This document shows, piece by piece, positions 28,084 to 36,622 of a DNA stretch of 64,000 nt (within the stretch, counting starts at the first letter, position 1; each line of letters starts with the position of its first letter). Source of the stretch: Candidatus Bathyarchaeota archaeon (GTDB lineage Archaea; Thermoproteota; Bathyarchaeia; Bathyarchaeales; Bathycorpusculaceae); contig JAOUPS010000002.1 in NCBI GenBank assembly GCA_029879735.1, positions 1-64,000 on the forward strand, in the 5' to 3' direction. Position numbers and translations under genes: made by a program. The notes below the pieces were generated by a model. The model was given only the letters and a program-made list of their open reading frames with translations, ran no database searches and had not been told where the DNA came from.

Positions 28084-28527
28084 GTGATTTCGTTGCGTAA
28101 AGGAGAATCAAGTAGAGAACAGGTGCGATGGCAGATCCAAAAGTTTCTCTTTTTAAATGGTCCAGCAACTTCAACGGACATCGTTAAAACCTGTAATGCA
28201 GTTAAGGCCACGGTCTACAAATATTTGAATGAGCTTTACGATGAAGGAAAGCTAATTTGGAAACCGCAGAGAAAACGAGGTAAAAGTACTTATGAACTTT
28301 CTAATGAAGCGAAAGACGAAGTAAAACTCTTATTGGAAAAACAAGAAATCAAGACAAAAATAGATCAGATGGCACCTCAAAAAATTCAGGAATTTAAAAA
28401 GTTTCTCGATTTTCTGGTAGAGAGTGAAAAGGGTGAAGAGTTTTGGTTATGGCTTCCAGACATAGACCATCCGGAAAAAATAAAGAAGTTCAAAAATGTA
28501 GGAACCAAGGTTTTGCGTCAAGATTGA
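28084..28527 (+). CDS. Winged-helix DNA-binding protein
   Basis: About 147 aa from GTG 28084; an ATG at 28006 in the same frame would extend the gene across the RHH promoter and is less likely. GTTTAAAC about 25 bases upstream can act as TATA, making the message leaderless. The HTH spans about residues 20-60 (GPATSTDIVKTCNAVKATVY) with a wing (GKLIWKPQRKRGKSTYEL). The C-terminal half is helical. It is probably the regulator of the divergent replicon operon. Confidence 0.6.
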   Translation: MISLRKGESSREQVRWQIQKFLFLNGPATSTDIVKTCNAVKATVYKYLNELYDEGKLIWKPQRKRGKSTYELSNEAKDEVKLLLEKQEIKTKIDQMAPQKIQEFKKFLDFLVESEKGEEFWLWLPDIDHPEKIKKFKNVGTKVLRQD

Positions 28528-28698
28528 TTAGGTCAAAAAGATTTTTTAATGTTAAATTGAAACCTCATTGAGCCTCTTCGCGTGTTCAACCCGCTGAATC
28601 AACAAGCATTAATAGGTGAAAGCGCATAAAGAAAGTCTCTGGAAGAGTTAGAGAATAGATGGAGGTTTGTTATAACGGTTCTCACCACAAATAGAGAT

Positions 28699-29598
28699 TT
28701 GTTGTCATCAGCCATGAAGGAAGCTTATGCCGTTGGAGCCTTCAACATCAGCAATCTAGAAAGCTTGTTGGCTGTTGTTGAGGCTGCAGTTGAGGAGAAA
28801 TCACCTGTCATAGTTGCTGTTACGCCTAGTTCTATCCGATATGCGGGTTTGGCTTTTTTTGAAAAAATCGTTAAAACGGCGGCGAAACCCGCTCCAGTGC
28901 CAATGTCTCTGCACCTTGACCACGGCGAAGACGTGGAGACAGCTTCAAAATGTATAGAGGCAGGATTCACATCCGTTATGATTGACGGCTCCCACTTGAA
29001 GTTTGAAGGAAACATAGCTTTAACAAAGCGTGTGGTGAATTTGGCGCATCCGAAGGGTGTTTCTGTTGAGGCTGAGCTTGGAAGACTCGCCGGCGTAGAA
29101 GAATCAACAGTTGAGGAGAGAGAAGCCGTTTTAACAGATCCCGATGCAGCAGAAGAGTTTGTTAAACGAACTGATGTTGACGCCCTTGCAGTTGCGATAG
29201 GCACCTCGCATGGAGCATACAAATTTAAAGGCGAACCCAAACTTGACTTTGAAAGGTTAAAGCTTATCCGCGAAAAGGTTGGCATCCCGCTTGTTTTACA
29301 CGGTGCTTCAAGTGTTCCATCATGGATTATTGAAAAAGCCGTTAAATACGGAGCTGAGTTAGGCGGAGCAAAGGGTATTCCAGAAGAGCACATACGGAAG
29401 GCTATTTCTCTAGGAATTGCAAAGATAAACATCGACACGGACTTGCGGCTTGCTTTCACGGCAACCGTACGCGAATTCTTAGTTAAATCACCAAAGATGT
29501 TTGACCCTAGGAAAATTTTAGGTTCAGCCAAAGAAGCCATGAAAGAGGTTGTTAAGAGTAAGATGCTCTTATTTAGAAGCTCCGGAAAAGTACTCTAA
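28699..29598 (+). CDS. Class II fructose-bisphosphate aldolase family protein
   Basis: A 299-aa zinc aldolase of the FbaA/KbaY/GatY family. Zinc and catalytic motifs are LDHGEDVE, the histidine in GTSHGAYKF, and VLHGASSVP; phosphate contacts include INIDTDLR. The family splits fructose-1,6-bisphosphate or tagatose-1,6-bisphosphate into dihydroxyacetone phosphate and glyceraldehyde-3-phosphate. The adjacent phosphofructokinase, 15 bp downstream, favours the glycolytic substrate. The minimal start is TTG 28699, but the family normally has about ten more residues (a LVTTxxLL motif), and the frame is open upstream to 28630 with GGAGGT at 28661-28666. The true start may be a non-standard codon near 28672. 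Confidence 0.88.
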   Translation: MLSSAMKEAYAVGAFNISNLESLLAVVEAAVEEKSPVIVAVTPSSIRYAGLAFFEKIVKTAAKPAPVPMSLHLDHGEDVETASKCIEAGFTSVMIDGSHLKFEGNIALTKRVVNLAHPKGVSVEAELGRLAGVEESTVEEREAVLTDPDAAEEFVKRTDVDALAVAIGTSHGAYKFKGEPKLDFERLKLIREKVGIPLVLHGASSVPSWIIEKAVKYGAELGGAKGIPEEHIRKAISLGIAKINIDTDLRLAFTATVREFLVKSPKMFDPRKILGSAKEAMKEVVKSKMLLFRSSGKVL

Positions 29599-29613
29599 AA
29601 GTGAAAAGATCAA

Positions 29614-30642
29614 ATGAAAGTTGCAATATTAAGCGGAGGCGGAGATGCTCCTGGAATTAACGCTGTAATTAGAGCGGTTGTTAGAAGGGGAATTCAACAT
29701 CATGGTTATGAAATTGTAGGTATAAGGGACGGATGGCGTGGTCTGCTTGAAGGCAGATTTTTGCCATTAGATTTGAAGGCTGCGTCTGGGATTCTTCCTC
29801 GCGGAGGATCCATACTTGGCACTTCAAGGACAAACCCCTTTAAACATAATAGGGGAGCTGAAAAGATACTGAAGAATGCTAAAAAAGCTGGCATAGCGGC
29901 TGTTGTTGTTATTGGTGGCGAAGACACTCTAGGCGTAGCCTACAAGATGACCGAACTTGGACTTAAATGCGTTGGCGTGCCCAAAACGATAGACAATGAC
30001 TTAGCTGGCACAGACTACACATTCGGTTTTCATACAGCGGTTGCCATTGCTACAGAAGCCCTTGACAAACTTCACGCAACAGCTGAAGCCCACCACAGGG
30101 TCATCATACTCGAGGTTATGGGCAGATATACGGGCTGGATTGCCTTGGAAGCAGGGCTAGCCGGAGGAGCAGACGCCATACTGATCCCGGAAAAACCCTT
30201 CGACATAGATGAGGTCTGCGAGTATATTAAGCGCAGACAGGAAAGGGGCAGAAACTTCAGCATAATTGTTGTTGCTGAAGGAGCCAAACCGAAAGGTGGA
30301 AAAGAAATAGTTTATAGCGAAAGCATCGACGAGTTTGAGCACGTTCGCTTCGGCGGTGTGGGTTACTACATTGGAAAGGAGATTGAAAGATGCATGAGCA
30401 TCGAAACCCGTGTTGTGGTTTTGGGTCATCTTCAACGTGGTGGTTCTCCGACAGCCTTCGACAGAGTATTAGCCACAAGGTATGGAGTGGCAGCCATAGA
30501 TCTCGTTCATGAAGGAAAGTTTGGGTATATGGTTGCCCTCAAAGGAAACAAGATGGTTTCTGTTCCGTTGAAGGATGTTGTTGGGAAACGGAAGACTGTG
30601 GATTTAGAGCTCTACGACATCGCAAGTGTATTTTTCGGATGA
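29614..30642 (+). CDS. pfkA: 6-phosphofructokinase, PPi-type signature
   Basis: A 342-aa group A phosphofructokinase: GGGDAPGINAVIRAVVRRG at the start, PKTIDNDLAGTDYTFGFHTA and EVMGRYTGWIAL for fructose-6-phosphate. The residues that decide the phosphoryl donor are E103-D104 in IGGEDTLG and K124 in PKTIDND. Asp104/Lys124 is the known signature of pyrophosphate-dependent enzymes (ATP enzymes have Gly/Gly). PPi use would make the step reversible. It follows the aldolase gene in an operon and converges on a second phosphofructokinase gene of the other type. Confidence 0.88.
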   Translation: MKVAILSGGGDAPGINAVIRAVVRRGIQHHGYEIVGIRDGWRGLLEGRFLPLDLKAASGILPRGGSILGTSRTNPFKHNRGAEKILKNAKKAGIAAVVVIGGEDTLGVAYKMTELGLKCVGVPKTIDNDLAGTDYTFGFHTAVAIATEALDKLHATAEAHHRVIILEVMGRYTGWIALEAGLAGGADAILIPEKPFDIDEVCEYIKRRQERGRNFSIIVVAEGAKPKGGKEIVYSESIDEFEHVRFGGVGYYIGKEIERCMSIETRVVVLGHLQRGGSPTAFDRVLATRYGVAAIDLVHEGKFGYMVALKGNKMVSVPLKDVVGKRKTVDLELYDIASVFFG

Positions 30643-30683
30643 AAGAGATGATAACAACAACCTAAGTCTGCCGTTCACGTAGT

Positions 30684-31646
30684 TTATGTTGCTAGTATAT
30701 TCGCCAGCCTTAGTAGGTTTAGGTCCAAAGGTTTTTTCGTCTTGCACGACCTCTCAAGTTCTGTGCTGGTTATTTCGCCCTCTTGCAGTCCAACTATTCT
30801 GTTTCCTCGTCCTTTCGATAACAGTTCAACTGCCTTGTTTGCGAATAGGCTGGCTAAGAGCCGACTTCTCGCCGTGGGGTTGCCGCCTCTTTGGGAGTAG
30901 CCCAAAATGCTGAGTTTAACCTCTGCTCCTGTGTTTTCTTGGATTTCTCTTGCAAGTTTGCGTGTGTCTCCAATTCCTTCCGCCGCTACAATTACGCCCG
31001 ACTTCTTTCCTTTAGCGCTGTTTTCCTTTAGCGTTTTGAAGATTTTCTCTTTTTCGCATTTGACTTCTGGGACTAGGATTATTTCGGCTCCAACCGTAAG
31101 TCCAACCGTTGATGCGAGAAAACCTCTTTTTCGTCCCATAACCTCAACTATGAATATTCTTTCGTGGGAGATCGCTGTGTCTCGGATTTTGTCGATTTCG
31201 TTGACTGCTGTGTTTACGGCTGTGTCGAAGCCGATGGTTTCATCTGCTCCAAAAACATCGTTGTCAATTGTTGCGGGTACCCCCACTATTGACGTGTTGG
31301 TTTCCTTGCTTAATTCTAAAGCTCCCTTGAAAGAGCCGTTACCACCAATAACTATGAGCCCGTCAACATTGTTCAAGGCAAGTGTTTCCGCAGCCTTCCT
31401 GATCCCTTCCCTCTTTCTAAACTGTGGGCATCTCGAAGTGAGAAGGATGGTGCCACCTAACTGTATTATTCCGCCCACGGAACGGGGAGTTAACCGTCTA
31501 AAAGTGTTTTTTAGCAAGCCCTCCCAGCCCTTCTCAAAACCTAAAACTTGAAAATTCTTTGAATAGGCAACGCGGACAACAGCTCGAATAGCAGCGTTCA
31601 TGCCAGGCGCGTCCCCACCGCTTGTAACAACTCCTATATTTTTCAA
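30684..31646 (-). CDS. pfkA: 6-phosphofructokinase, ATP-like signature
   Basis: A 320-aa group A phosphofructokinase: TSGGDAPGMNAAIRAVVRVA, ATIDNDVFGADETIGFDTAV and EVMGRKRGFLAS. Position 104 is Gly (IGGNGSFKG), as in ATP-dependent enzymes, but position 103 is Asn where E. coli has a Mg-binding Asp, and the residue equivalent to 124 is Ala. It is therefore ATP-like but not a perfect match. The gene is monocistronic and convergent with the PPi-type paralogue, 41 bp apart. Confidence 0.85.
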   Translation of the reverse strand: MKNIGVVTSGGDAPGMNAAIRAVVRVAYSKNFQVLGFEKGWEGLLKNTFRRLTPRSVGGIIQLGGTILLTSRCPQFRKREGIRKAAETLALNNVDGLIVIGGNGSFKGALELSKETNTSIVGVPATIDNDVFGADETIGFDTAVNTAVNEIDKIRDTAISHERIFIVEVMGRKRGFLASTVGLTVGAEIILVPEVKCEKEKIFKTLKENSAKGKKSGVIVAAEGIGDTRKLAREIQENTGAEVKLSILGYSQRGGNPTARSRLLASLFANKAVELLSKGRGNRIVGLQEGEITSTELERSCKTKKPLDLNLLRLANILAT

Positions 31647-31754
31647 TGCGGATTCCTCAGCTCTAAATTTGATTTCAGAATAAAGAGTATAATGGATTAA
31701 AGAAATAAGTTTGAGCCTTCTTTTCCTACTGAGAACATCAGTTTTTAGTAAAGT

Positions 31755-31760
31755 TTTATA
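31755..31760 (+). promoter_or_regulatory. TATA box of the SRP RNA gene
   Basis: TTTATA is centred about 27 nt upstream of the predicted RNA 5' end at 31785, exactly the archaeal spacing. Confidence 0.7.
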
Positions 31761-31784
31761 GTTTTGAAAGACATCAAGTATTTT

Positions 31785-32103
31785 GGCGGTGGGTCTTAGG
31801 CGGGGGGCTAGGGGTCCTCTGAACCGTAAACCCTCTACACGACGGGCCGAAAGCTGAGGCTGAGGCGTCTAAGGCCGCTGAGACCCCCATTTCCGAAACA
31901 ATGACTATCCGTCCTTTGAGGCTGGCGGTCACTGAGCAGCTTCCGTAGGGAAGCCGTCTTCGACGTTCACCAGGCGAACTTGGCCAGGCCCGGGAGGGAG
32001 CAACCTAAGTCTGGACGTTCAGCGCTCAAGGGGGTGCGGGTACGAGCGTAGGGTTTGAGGGGTCCGGCGGATTCTGGGCGTCGAACCTCAGTGATCCACT
32101 GCC
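31785..32103 (+). ncRNA. ffs: Signal recognition particle 7S RNA
   Basis: The ends pair as in archaeal SRP RNA: GGCGGTGGGTC at the 5' end with GATCCACTGCC at the 3' end. The S domain carries CCAGGCGAACTTGGCCAGGC and GGGAGGGAGCAACC, the conserved helix 8 internal loops bound by SRP54, and a helix 6 hairpin CAGCTTCCGTAGGGAAGCCG bound by SRP19. The 5' Alu part has GGGGGCTAGGGGTCCTCTG. The length of 319 nt is typical. The region is far more GC-rich than its surroundings, as expected for a structured RNA in an AT-rich genome. Confidence 0.93.
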
Positions 32104-32311
32104 TTTGCCAATTCTGCAAACTTGATTGAAAAAGCAAAACGAAAAACGTGAAGAATAACTGACAAAACGCAATAAACGCTGCATACTTGGGGCCTATTAG
32201 AAATTTGTTGCAGAAATCCTAAGGTTAAAAGTGACCTATATCGGTCCCTTTAGAAGGTCCACTAACAAGTCCGCACAGAAAACATGCAAAAAATGATAAG
32301 GGTATCCAATA

Positions 32312-32320
32312 GCGCGCGCG
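32312..32320. repeat. GCGCGCGC block 1
   Basis: GCGCGCGCG lies in AT-rich DNA about 20 bp before the Shine-Dalgarno sequence of the 53-aa frame. It is one of seven exact intergenic GCGCGCGC blocks. Confidence 0.8.
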
Positions 32321-32352
32321 AAATTCCAATCAGACAAGCGAGGTGACATCAT

Positions 32353-32514
32353 TTGGCGATACAAAAAAAATCAATCCGGACGGCTAAGAAGGAACGGATA
32401 CCTAAAGATTTAACAAGTGCGTTCACTGTTGTTGGGGATAGGAACGAGTCAAATGCGAATGAAAGTGTCAAGGTGGCGCGGTCGACCCCGTGGCAAGTAT
32501 CACTCGGTCACTGA
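32353..32514 (+). CDS. Small basic protein overlapping the SSB gene
   Basis: A 53-aa frame from TTG, with a good GAGGTGA Shine-Dalgarno sequence six bases upstream. The sequence is lysine/arginine-rich at the start (IQKKSIRTAKKERIPKDLTS). It overlaps the start of the OB-fold gene in another frame by about 60 bp, so one of the two starts must be shared or wrong. A frameshift joining the two is also possible. Confidence 0.35.
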   Translation: MAIQKKSIRTAKKERIPKDLTSAFTVVGDRNESNANESVKVARSTPWQVSLGH

Positions 32515-33109
32515 TTTTAGGCTTCTTCAGTATCTCGCTCTGATTTCAATGAAGTATGGAATCGATTCGAACAATTTATTTAATAGCTTTGTTGAAGCTT
32601 GGAACCATCAAAAATCTACGTGCAAAAGCCTTTTGATTGAATGCCGTAAGAAAACACCAGATTATGCGGTCTTTCTCGTAACCAACAGTTTCAAAGTGGT
32701 CGCCCAATTCCCAATACCCAAACACATCCTCGAAGAAATCAATCCACTCAAAGAATTTGCATACGAAAATGCGTCAACCAGAACGATACCCGAGAACGCC
32801 AAAGTGAAACACCTACTGATCGGAGATTTGAAGTCTGGAATGAACCGAATTAACTTAAAAGCAAGGGTTCTTGAAATTCCAAAGCCTAGATCCGTCATCA
32901 CCAGGTTTGGAGGGTTTGCCAAAGTAACGAACGCAAGTATCGCAGATGACACCGGAGTCATCCAGCTACCTTTGTGGAACAAACAAATAGACGCAGTTTC
33001 TGTAGGAGATCTTATACGAGTTGAGAACGCACGTGTTGTAACATTTAGAGGTGAACGCCAGTTGAGGGTCGGTAGAGGTGAACTATTAAGTGTCATTGAA
33101 AAAAGGTGA
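32453..33109 (+). CDS. OB-fold single-stranded DNA-binding protein (RPA/SSB-like)
   Basis: About 218 aa from ATG 32453; GTG 32417 would add 12. Residues near 115-215 form an OB fold of the archaeal SSB/RPA type: LKSGMNRINLKARVLEI, ADDTGVIQLPLWNKQIDAV, VGDLIRVENARVVTFRGE and LRVGRGE. The N-terminal half (FNSFVEAWNHQ, ECRKKTPDYAVFLV) is unassigned. Such proteins protect single-stranded DNA in replication and repair. GCGCGCGC blocks lie on both sides of the gene. Confidence 0.75.
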   Translation: MRMKVSRWRGRPRGKYHSVTDFRLLQYLALISMKYGIDSNNLFNSFVEAWNHQKSTCKSLLIECRKKTPDYAVFLVTNSFKVVAQFPIPKHILEEINPLKEFAYENASTRTIPENAKVKHLLIGDLKSGMNRINLKARVLEIPKPRSVITRFGGFAKVTNASIADDTGVIQLPLWNKQIDAVSVGDLIRVENARVVTFRGERQLRVGRGELLSVIEKR

Positions 33110-33130
33110 CTTACCTATTCGGATTGCTTC

Positions 33131-33139
33131 CGCGCGCGC
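33131..33139. repeat. GCGCGCGC block 2
   Basis: CGCGCGCGC begins 22 bp after the SSB stop and is followed by TTCTAG. The same CGCGCGCTTCTA context recurs in the block at 52227. Confidence 0.8.
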
Positions 33140-33216
33140 TTCTAGAACCATTAATCATAATAAACAGACAGCACATCTGTATGTGTTCATGACTTTGTGG
33201 AGTGAAGGGTGAAATA

Positions 33217-33360
33217 ATGCCTAGGGATCCTGTCTGCGGAGTGCTTTTGGATGAAAAGACGGCCAAGTTTAAGATCAGTCATGAAGGAGAAACATATTAT
33301 TTCTGCTGTTTGAAATGCAAGAAAAAATTCAAAAGGAATCGAAGGAAATTTGTGAAGTAG
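33217..33360 (+). CDS. YHS/TRASH-type metal-binding small protein
   Basis: A 47-aa protein. MPRDPVCGVLLDEKTAKFKI followed by YYFCCLKCKKKF matches the YHS domain (DPVCGM...YYFCSxxCxxxF), which binds metals through its cysteines and is often found as a metal sensor or chaperone. It has an ATG start with GGGTGA nine bases upstream. It stands alone between two GCGCGCGC blocks. Confidence 0.8.
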   Translation: MPRDPVCGVLLDEKTAKFKISHEGETYYFCCLKCKKKFKRNRRKFVK

Positions 33361-33372
33361 ACTGGGATTCTT

Positions 33373-33380
33373 GCGCGCGC
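33373..33380. repeat. GCGCGCGC block 3
   Basis: GCGCGCGC begins 13 bp after the stop of the YHS gene, preceded by TTCTT and followed by TATAGG. Confidence 0.8.
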
Positions 33381-33508
33381 TATAGGTGTGTGTGGGTTTG
33401 GGATAAAAATCATATGCAAAAATAGCAAGAAAACATGTCTCATTGGTTGAAAGCTTTGGAAAACGCTAAATGTCGTTACACTCTATTTAGACCGTTGGCT
33501 GTTCAACC

Positions 33509-34555
33509 ATGTCATTTAACGAAGTTCGTAAGGATTACCTGCTTGACCTTTGGGTTGTAATTGCAACTGAACGTGGTCGCCGCCCTACAGACTTTGCCAA
33601 AAGGGAAAGGGAGAAAGCAAAAATCGGTGTTTGTCCCCTTTGTCCCGGCAACGAGCACATGACCCCGCCAGCAGTTCTGGTTTATCTCAGATCAGGTAAA
33701 GACATTAGAAAAGCCAAAGATGAAAACGGTCTCCGCCACAAAAACTGGTTGATTCGTTGCGTTCCAAACCTTTACCCGGCGTTTACCCCACCCAAAGAAA
33801 AGGTTAGGCGAGGGCAGATCATGAAGGGCAGTGATTTGGCTGTGGCTTTTGGACATCACGAGGTTTTGGTTGAATCTCCAGTTCATGATGAGCATCCGGC
33901 AAACGCCAAAATTTCGCAACTTGTCCACGTCATTAACGCTTACATTGACAGGCTGCGTGAACTCTCCTCAAAGCCCTACGTGAATTACGTTTCCATCTTT
34001 CGCAATCACGGTCTTGAGGCTGGTGCTTCACTTTCCCACGCCCACAGCCAGATAATTGCAACGCCTTTCGTTCCACGGCTTGTGGAAGAAGAATTCGAAG
34101 CCAGCAGAAAATTCTGGACAAAAAACAAGAAATGCGTTTTCTGCGATATACTAGAAAGAGAGCTTGATGGACCTCGGCTCATCCTAGAAAACTCGGATTA
34201 CGTGGCTTTTGCTCCATGGGCAAGCGTCAATCCGTTAGAGTTTTGGATATTCCCGAAAAGGCATGAGACCACGCTGCTTGAAATGTCAAAGAGCGAAGTG
34301 AAAACCTTTGCCGAAACATTGAAAGTCTGTTTTAGTGGATTAAAAAAGTTGGTGAATGATCCGCCCTACAATTTTGGTTTTCACCTAGCCATAAACAAAG
34401 ACACAAGCAAACACTATCATTGGCATCTGGAGGTTTATCCTAGACTTGCGATTTGGGCAGGGTTCGAGAAAAGCACAGGCATGTACATAAACACGGTGAC
34501 TCCAGAAGTAGCATCAGAAAGCCTAAGAAAAGTAATTTCATCTCAAGCTTTGTAA
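33509..34555 (+). CDS. galT: Galactose-1-phosphate uridylyltransferase
   Basis: A 348-aa HIT-superfamily enzyme. The active site SHAHSQI gives H177-x-H179-x-Q181, with the histidine nucleophile forming the uridylyl intermediate. CPLCPG near 45 and CVFCDI near 212 are metal-site cysteines, and HYHWHLEVYPR near the end is conserved. It exchanges UMP between UDP-glucose and galactose-1-phosphate; archaeal members may prefer other sugars. Its end overlaps the convergent debranching enzyme gene by 18 bp. Confidence 0.9.
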   Translation: MSFNEVRKDYLLDLWVVIATERGRRPTDFAKREREKAKIGVCPLCPGNEHMTPPAVLVYLRSGKDIRKAKDENGLRHKNWLIRCVPNLYPAFTPPKEKVRRGQIMKGSDLAVAFGHHEVLVESPVHDEHPANAKISQLVHVINAYIDRLRELSSKPYVNYVSIFRNHGLEAGASLSHAHSQIIATPFVPRLVEEEFEASRKFWTKNKKCVFCDILERELDGPRLILENSDYVAFAPWASVNPLEFWIFPKRHETTLLEMSKSEVKTFAETLKVCFSGLKKLVNDPPYNFGFHLAINKDTSKHYHWHLEVYPRLAIWAGFEKSTGMYINTVTPEVASESLRKVISSQAL

Positions 34556-36622
34556 GACTCGCTTTTCATATTTTGGTCTAAACCGCATAACGTCTTCCAC
34601 ACAGGCTCTCAATGGTTCTGCAATACTCCACGCTTGGGCGATACATCCTCTGGGAGTGTGCGGTGACTTTCCATCAAAGATTTCGCTTAAGATTCCGAGC
34701 CCAGCTTCCAAAACTTGTTTAGTGAACAATGGTGCGAGGAAATTTTTTAGCACGTATCCACGCCTGTGTTCTGTATAGCCTTTGGTCTTCAGGAAGGCTG
34801 TCGTGAACGAACCTAGCAGCCAAGGCCAGACCGTCCCATTATGATAGGCTTCGTCTCTGCTTCTTCTGTCTCCAGCATAAACTCCAATGTACCTCTGATC
34901 ATTCCTTGTAAGAGTTCTTAAGCCATAAGGTGTTAAAAACTCACGATACACAACATCAACGATCTTTTCGTTTTTGGCATTATCAAGCATGGTGAAGTCT
35001 AAAGAAACCGCAATAATCTGATTAGGTCTCAAAGAGCCATCCTTGCCATATTCGCTTATAACATCGAACAAACAGTTCTTTTCTGGATTCCAAATTTTCT
35101 CAACGAAACTTTTTCTTGCTTTCTCAGCCATCTGAGCGTATTTTTCAGCTTCATTATTTTCTTCGAATCTATTTGCCAAAAGTCCCACGGTTCTTAAGGT
35201 GTTATACCATAATGCTTGAACCTCAACGGCCTTTCCAGCCCTTGGAGTTATTGTTTGGCCATCTATTGCTGTGTCCATCCACGTCAGTTGGGCACCATGT
35301 GAAAGCAAGCCGTCGCTGTCCACGTGTATGTTGAAAGCTGTCCCTCTCGCATGGTTTTCAATAATCGCTTTTAGGTTTCCCCAGAGTTGCTCTCGAACGA
35401 ATTTGAAATCGCCTGTATACTTCAAGTATTGCAGTACCGCATTCACGTACCATAAGGTTGCGTCAACAGTGTTATAGGCTGGCTGTCCCGCTTTGTCTGA
35501 GAGAAAGTTGGGAATTAAACCATTCTTGCAGTGATTTGTGAATGTTAGGAAAACCCGTCTCGCATCTTCAAATCTTCCAGTTACAAGCATCAATCCAGGC
35601 AGGGAAATGAAGGTGTCTCTTCCCCAAGTCTCAAACCAGTGGTAACCGGCAATCACAGACTTTTGCCCATCGTTTATTCCTTTAACTATGAACATGTCTG
35701 TGGCCAGAATAACCCAGTTTAACCAGTCGTTTGTCGGGATGTCTTTATGTTCTTCGTAAAATTTTGTCAACAGTTTTTCACGACGTTCCATTTCTTTCTC
35801 GTATAAGGCTTCCACATCATTCATGGTAACACGCATTTCAGCCAGAGTTTTTCGTACATCGCCCTCATTTTTGTCCGCAATTGCGGTGATTGCGAATTTC
35901 TTGTTTTTGCCTGCTTCCATGTTTATTTCAAAGTGTCCGAGCTGATAGCAGTCGTCTAGACAGCTTTCTCCACGCTTGGCTTCTTCTCGGAGGTAAATCT
36001 TCTCAATCCACTTTCCCTCGGCAAAGTAGTCCCCCCTCGTCGTTGTCATCATTAGCGTGGACCGGGGGATACCGAAGCGTATGTCCACCCCTTTTGCTTC
36101 TCGTTTCTGAGCAAATTCCCACGGAATTTTCCGTCTATCCGTCACCGAGTGAAAACGTCTCCAGTTAATTAGTGGAAAAACTCGAATTTTAACGTCAAAA
36201 CCACTTTTGTTCAAAACATTGTAAATAGTTATAACCGTGTTTTTCTTGTAAGGCATGAAAATTGTTTTTCGAACCTCAACGTTTTGCACGGCATAGACGT
36301 ATTTTGGGAAGGGCGAAATTGAAAATTCCTTTAGGAACGTATATCCTTGCGGAAAAATTTCATTTTGGAACTCGTTGCTACCGAGTGGATAAACGTTGTT
36401 TCCTATGCTTATTTCTTCGTCCAATTTTGCCAAGCATACTCGTCGGTCTCTTGGAGGATGAAAGGCTGCAACGAGCAATCCGTGGTATTTTCTTGTGTTT
36501 ATGCCTAAAACCGTAGAGGACGCATAGCCGCCTAGACCGTTTGTTACAATCCATTCTTTTCGGATGGCTTCCTCAAAGTTTGAAAGTTTTTCTCTACTGA
36601 GGATTACGGATGGTAACTTCAT
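34538..36622 (-). CDS. Glycogen-debranching enzyme (amylo-alpha-1,6-glucosidase)
   Basis: A 694-aa protein. The N-terminal GDE domain begins EWIVTNGLGGYASSTVLGIN followed by TRKYHGLLVA. The catalytic GH133 alpha/alpha barrel has WFETWGRDTFISLPGLMLV, with the catalytic aspartate in GRD, and later DEAYHNGTVWPWLLG. It hydrolyses alpha-1,6 branch points in glycogen. It is the third gene of a tpiA-DUF89-debranching operon and begins immediately after the DUF89 stop. Confidence 0.9.
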   Translation of the reverse strand: MKLPSVILSREKLSNFEEAIRKEWIVTNGLGGYASSTVLGINTRKYHGLLVAAFHPPRDRRVCLAKLDEEISIGNNVYPLGSNEFQNEIFPQGYTFLKEFSISPFPKYVYAVQNVEVRKTIFMPYKKNTVITIYNVLNKSGFDVKIRVFPLINWRRFHSVTDRRKIPWEFAQKREAKGVDIRFGIPRSTLMMTTTRGDYFAEGKWIEKIYLREEAKRGESCLDDCYQLGHFEINMEAGKNKKFAITAIADKNEGDVRKTLAEMRVTMNDVEALYEKEMERREKLLTKFYEEHKDIPTNDWLNWVILATDMFIVKGINDGQKSVIAGYHWFETWGRDTFISLPGLMLVTGRFEDARRVFLTFTNHCKNGLIPNFLSDKAGQPAYNTVDATLWYVNAVLQYLKYTGDFKFVREQLWGNLKAIIENHARGTAFNIHVDSDGLLSHGAQLTWMDTAIDGQTITPRAGKAVEVQALWYNTLRTVGLLANRFEENNEAEKYAQMAEKARKSFVEKIWNPEKNCLFDVISEYGKDGSLRPNQIIAVSLDFTMLDNAKNEKIVDVVYREFLTPYGLRTLTRNDQRYIGVYAGDRRSRDEAYHNGTVWPWLLGSFTTAFLKTKGYTEHRRGYVLKNFLAPLFTKQVLEAGLGILSEIFDGKSPHTPRGCIAQAWSIAEPLRACVEDVMRFRPKYEKRVLQSLR

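Noticed and set aside
2541-28703. Identical 17-mer CACAAATAGAGATTTGT at 2541 and 28686
   Set aside because: One copy is inside the aldolase reading frame in a family-conserved region, and one shared 17-mer in AT-rich 64 kb can arise by chance.
28725-29540. Long open frame opposite the aldolase gene
   Set aside because: Serine/alanine-rich shadow of a strongly conserved gene, with no promoter or family motif.
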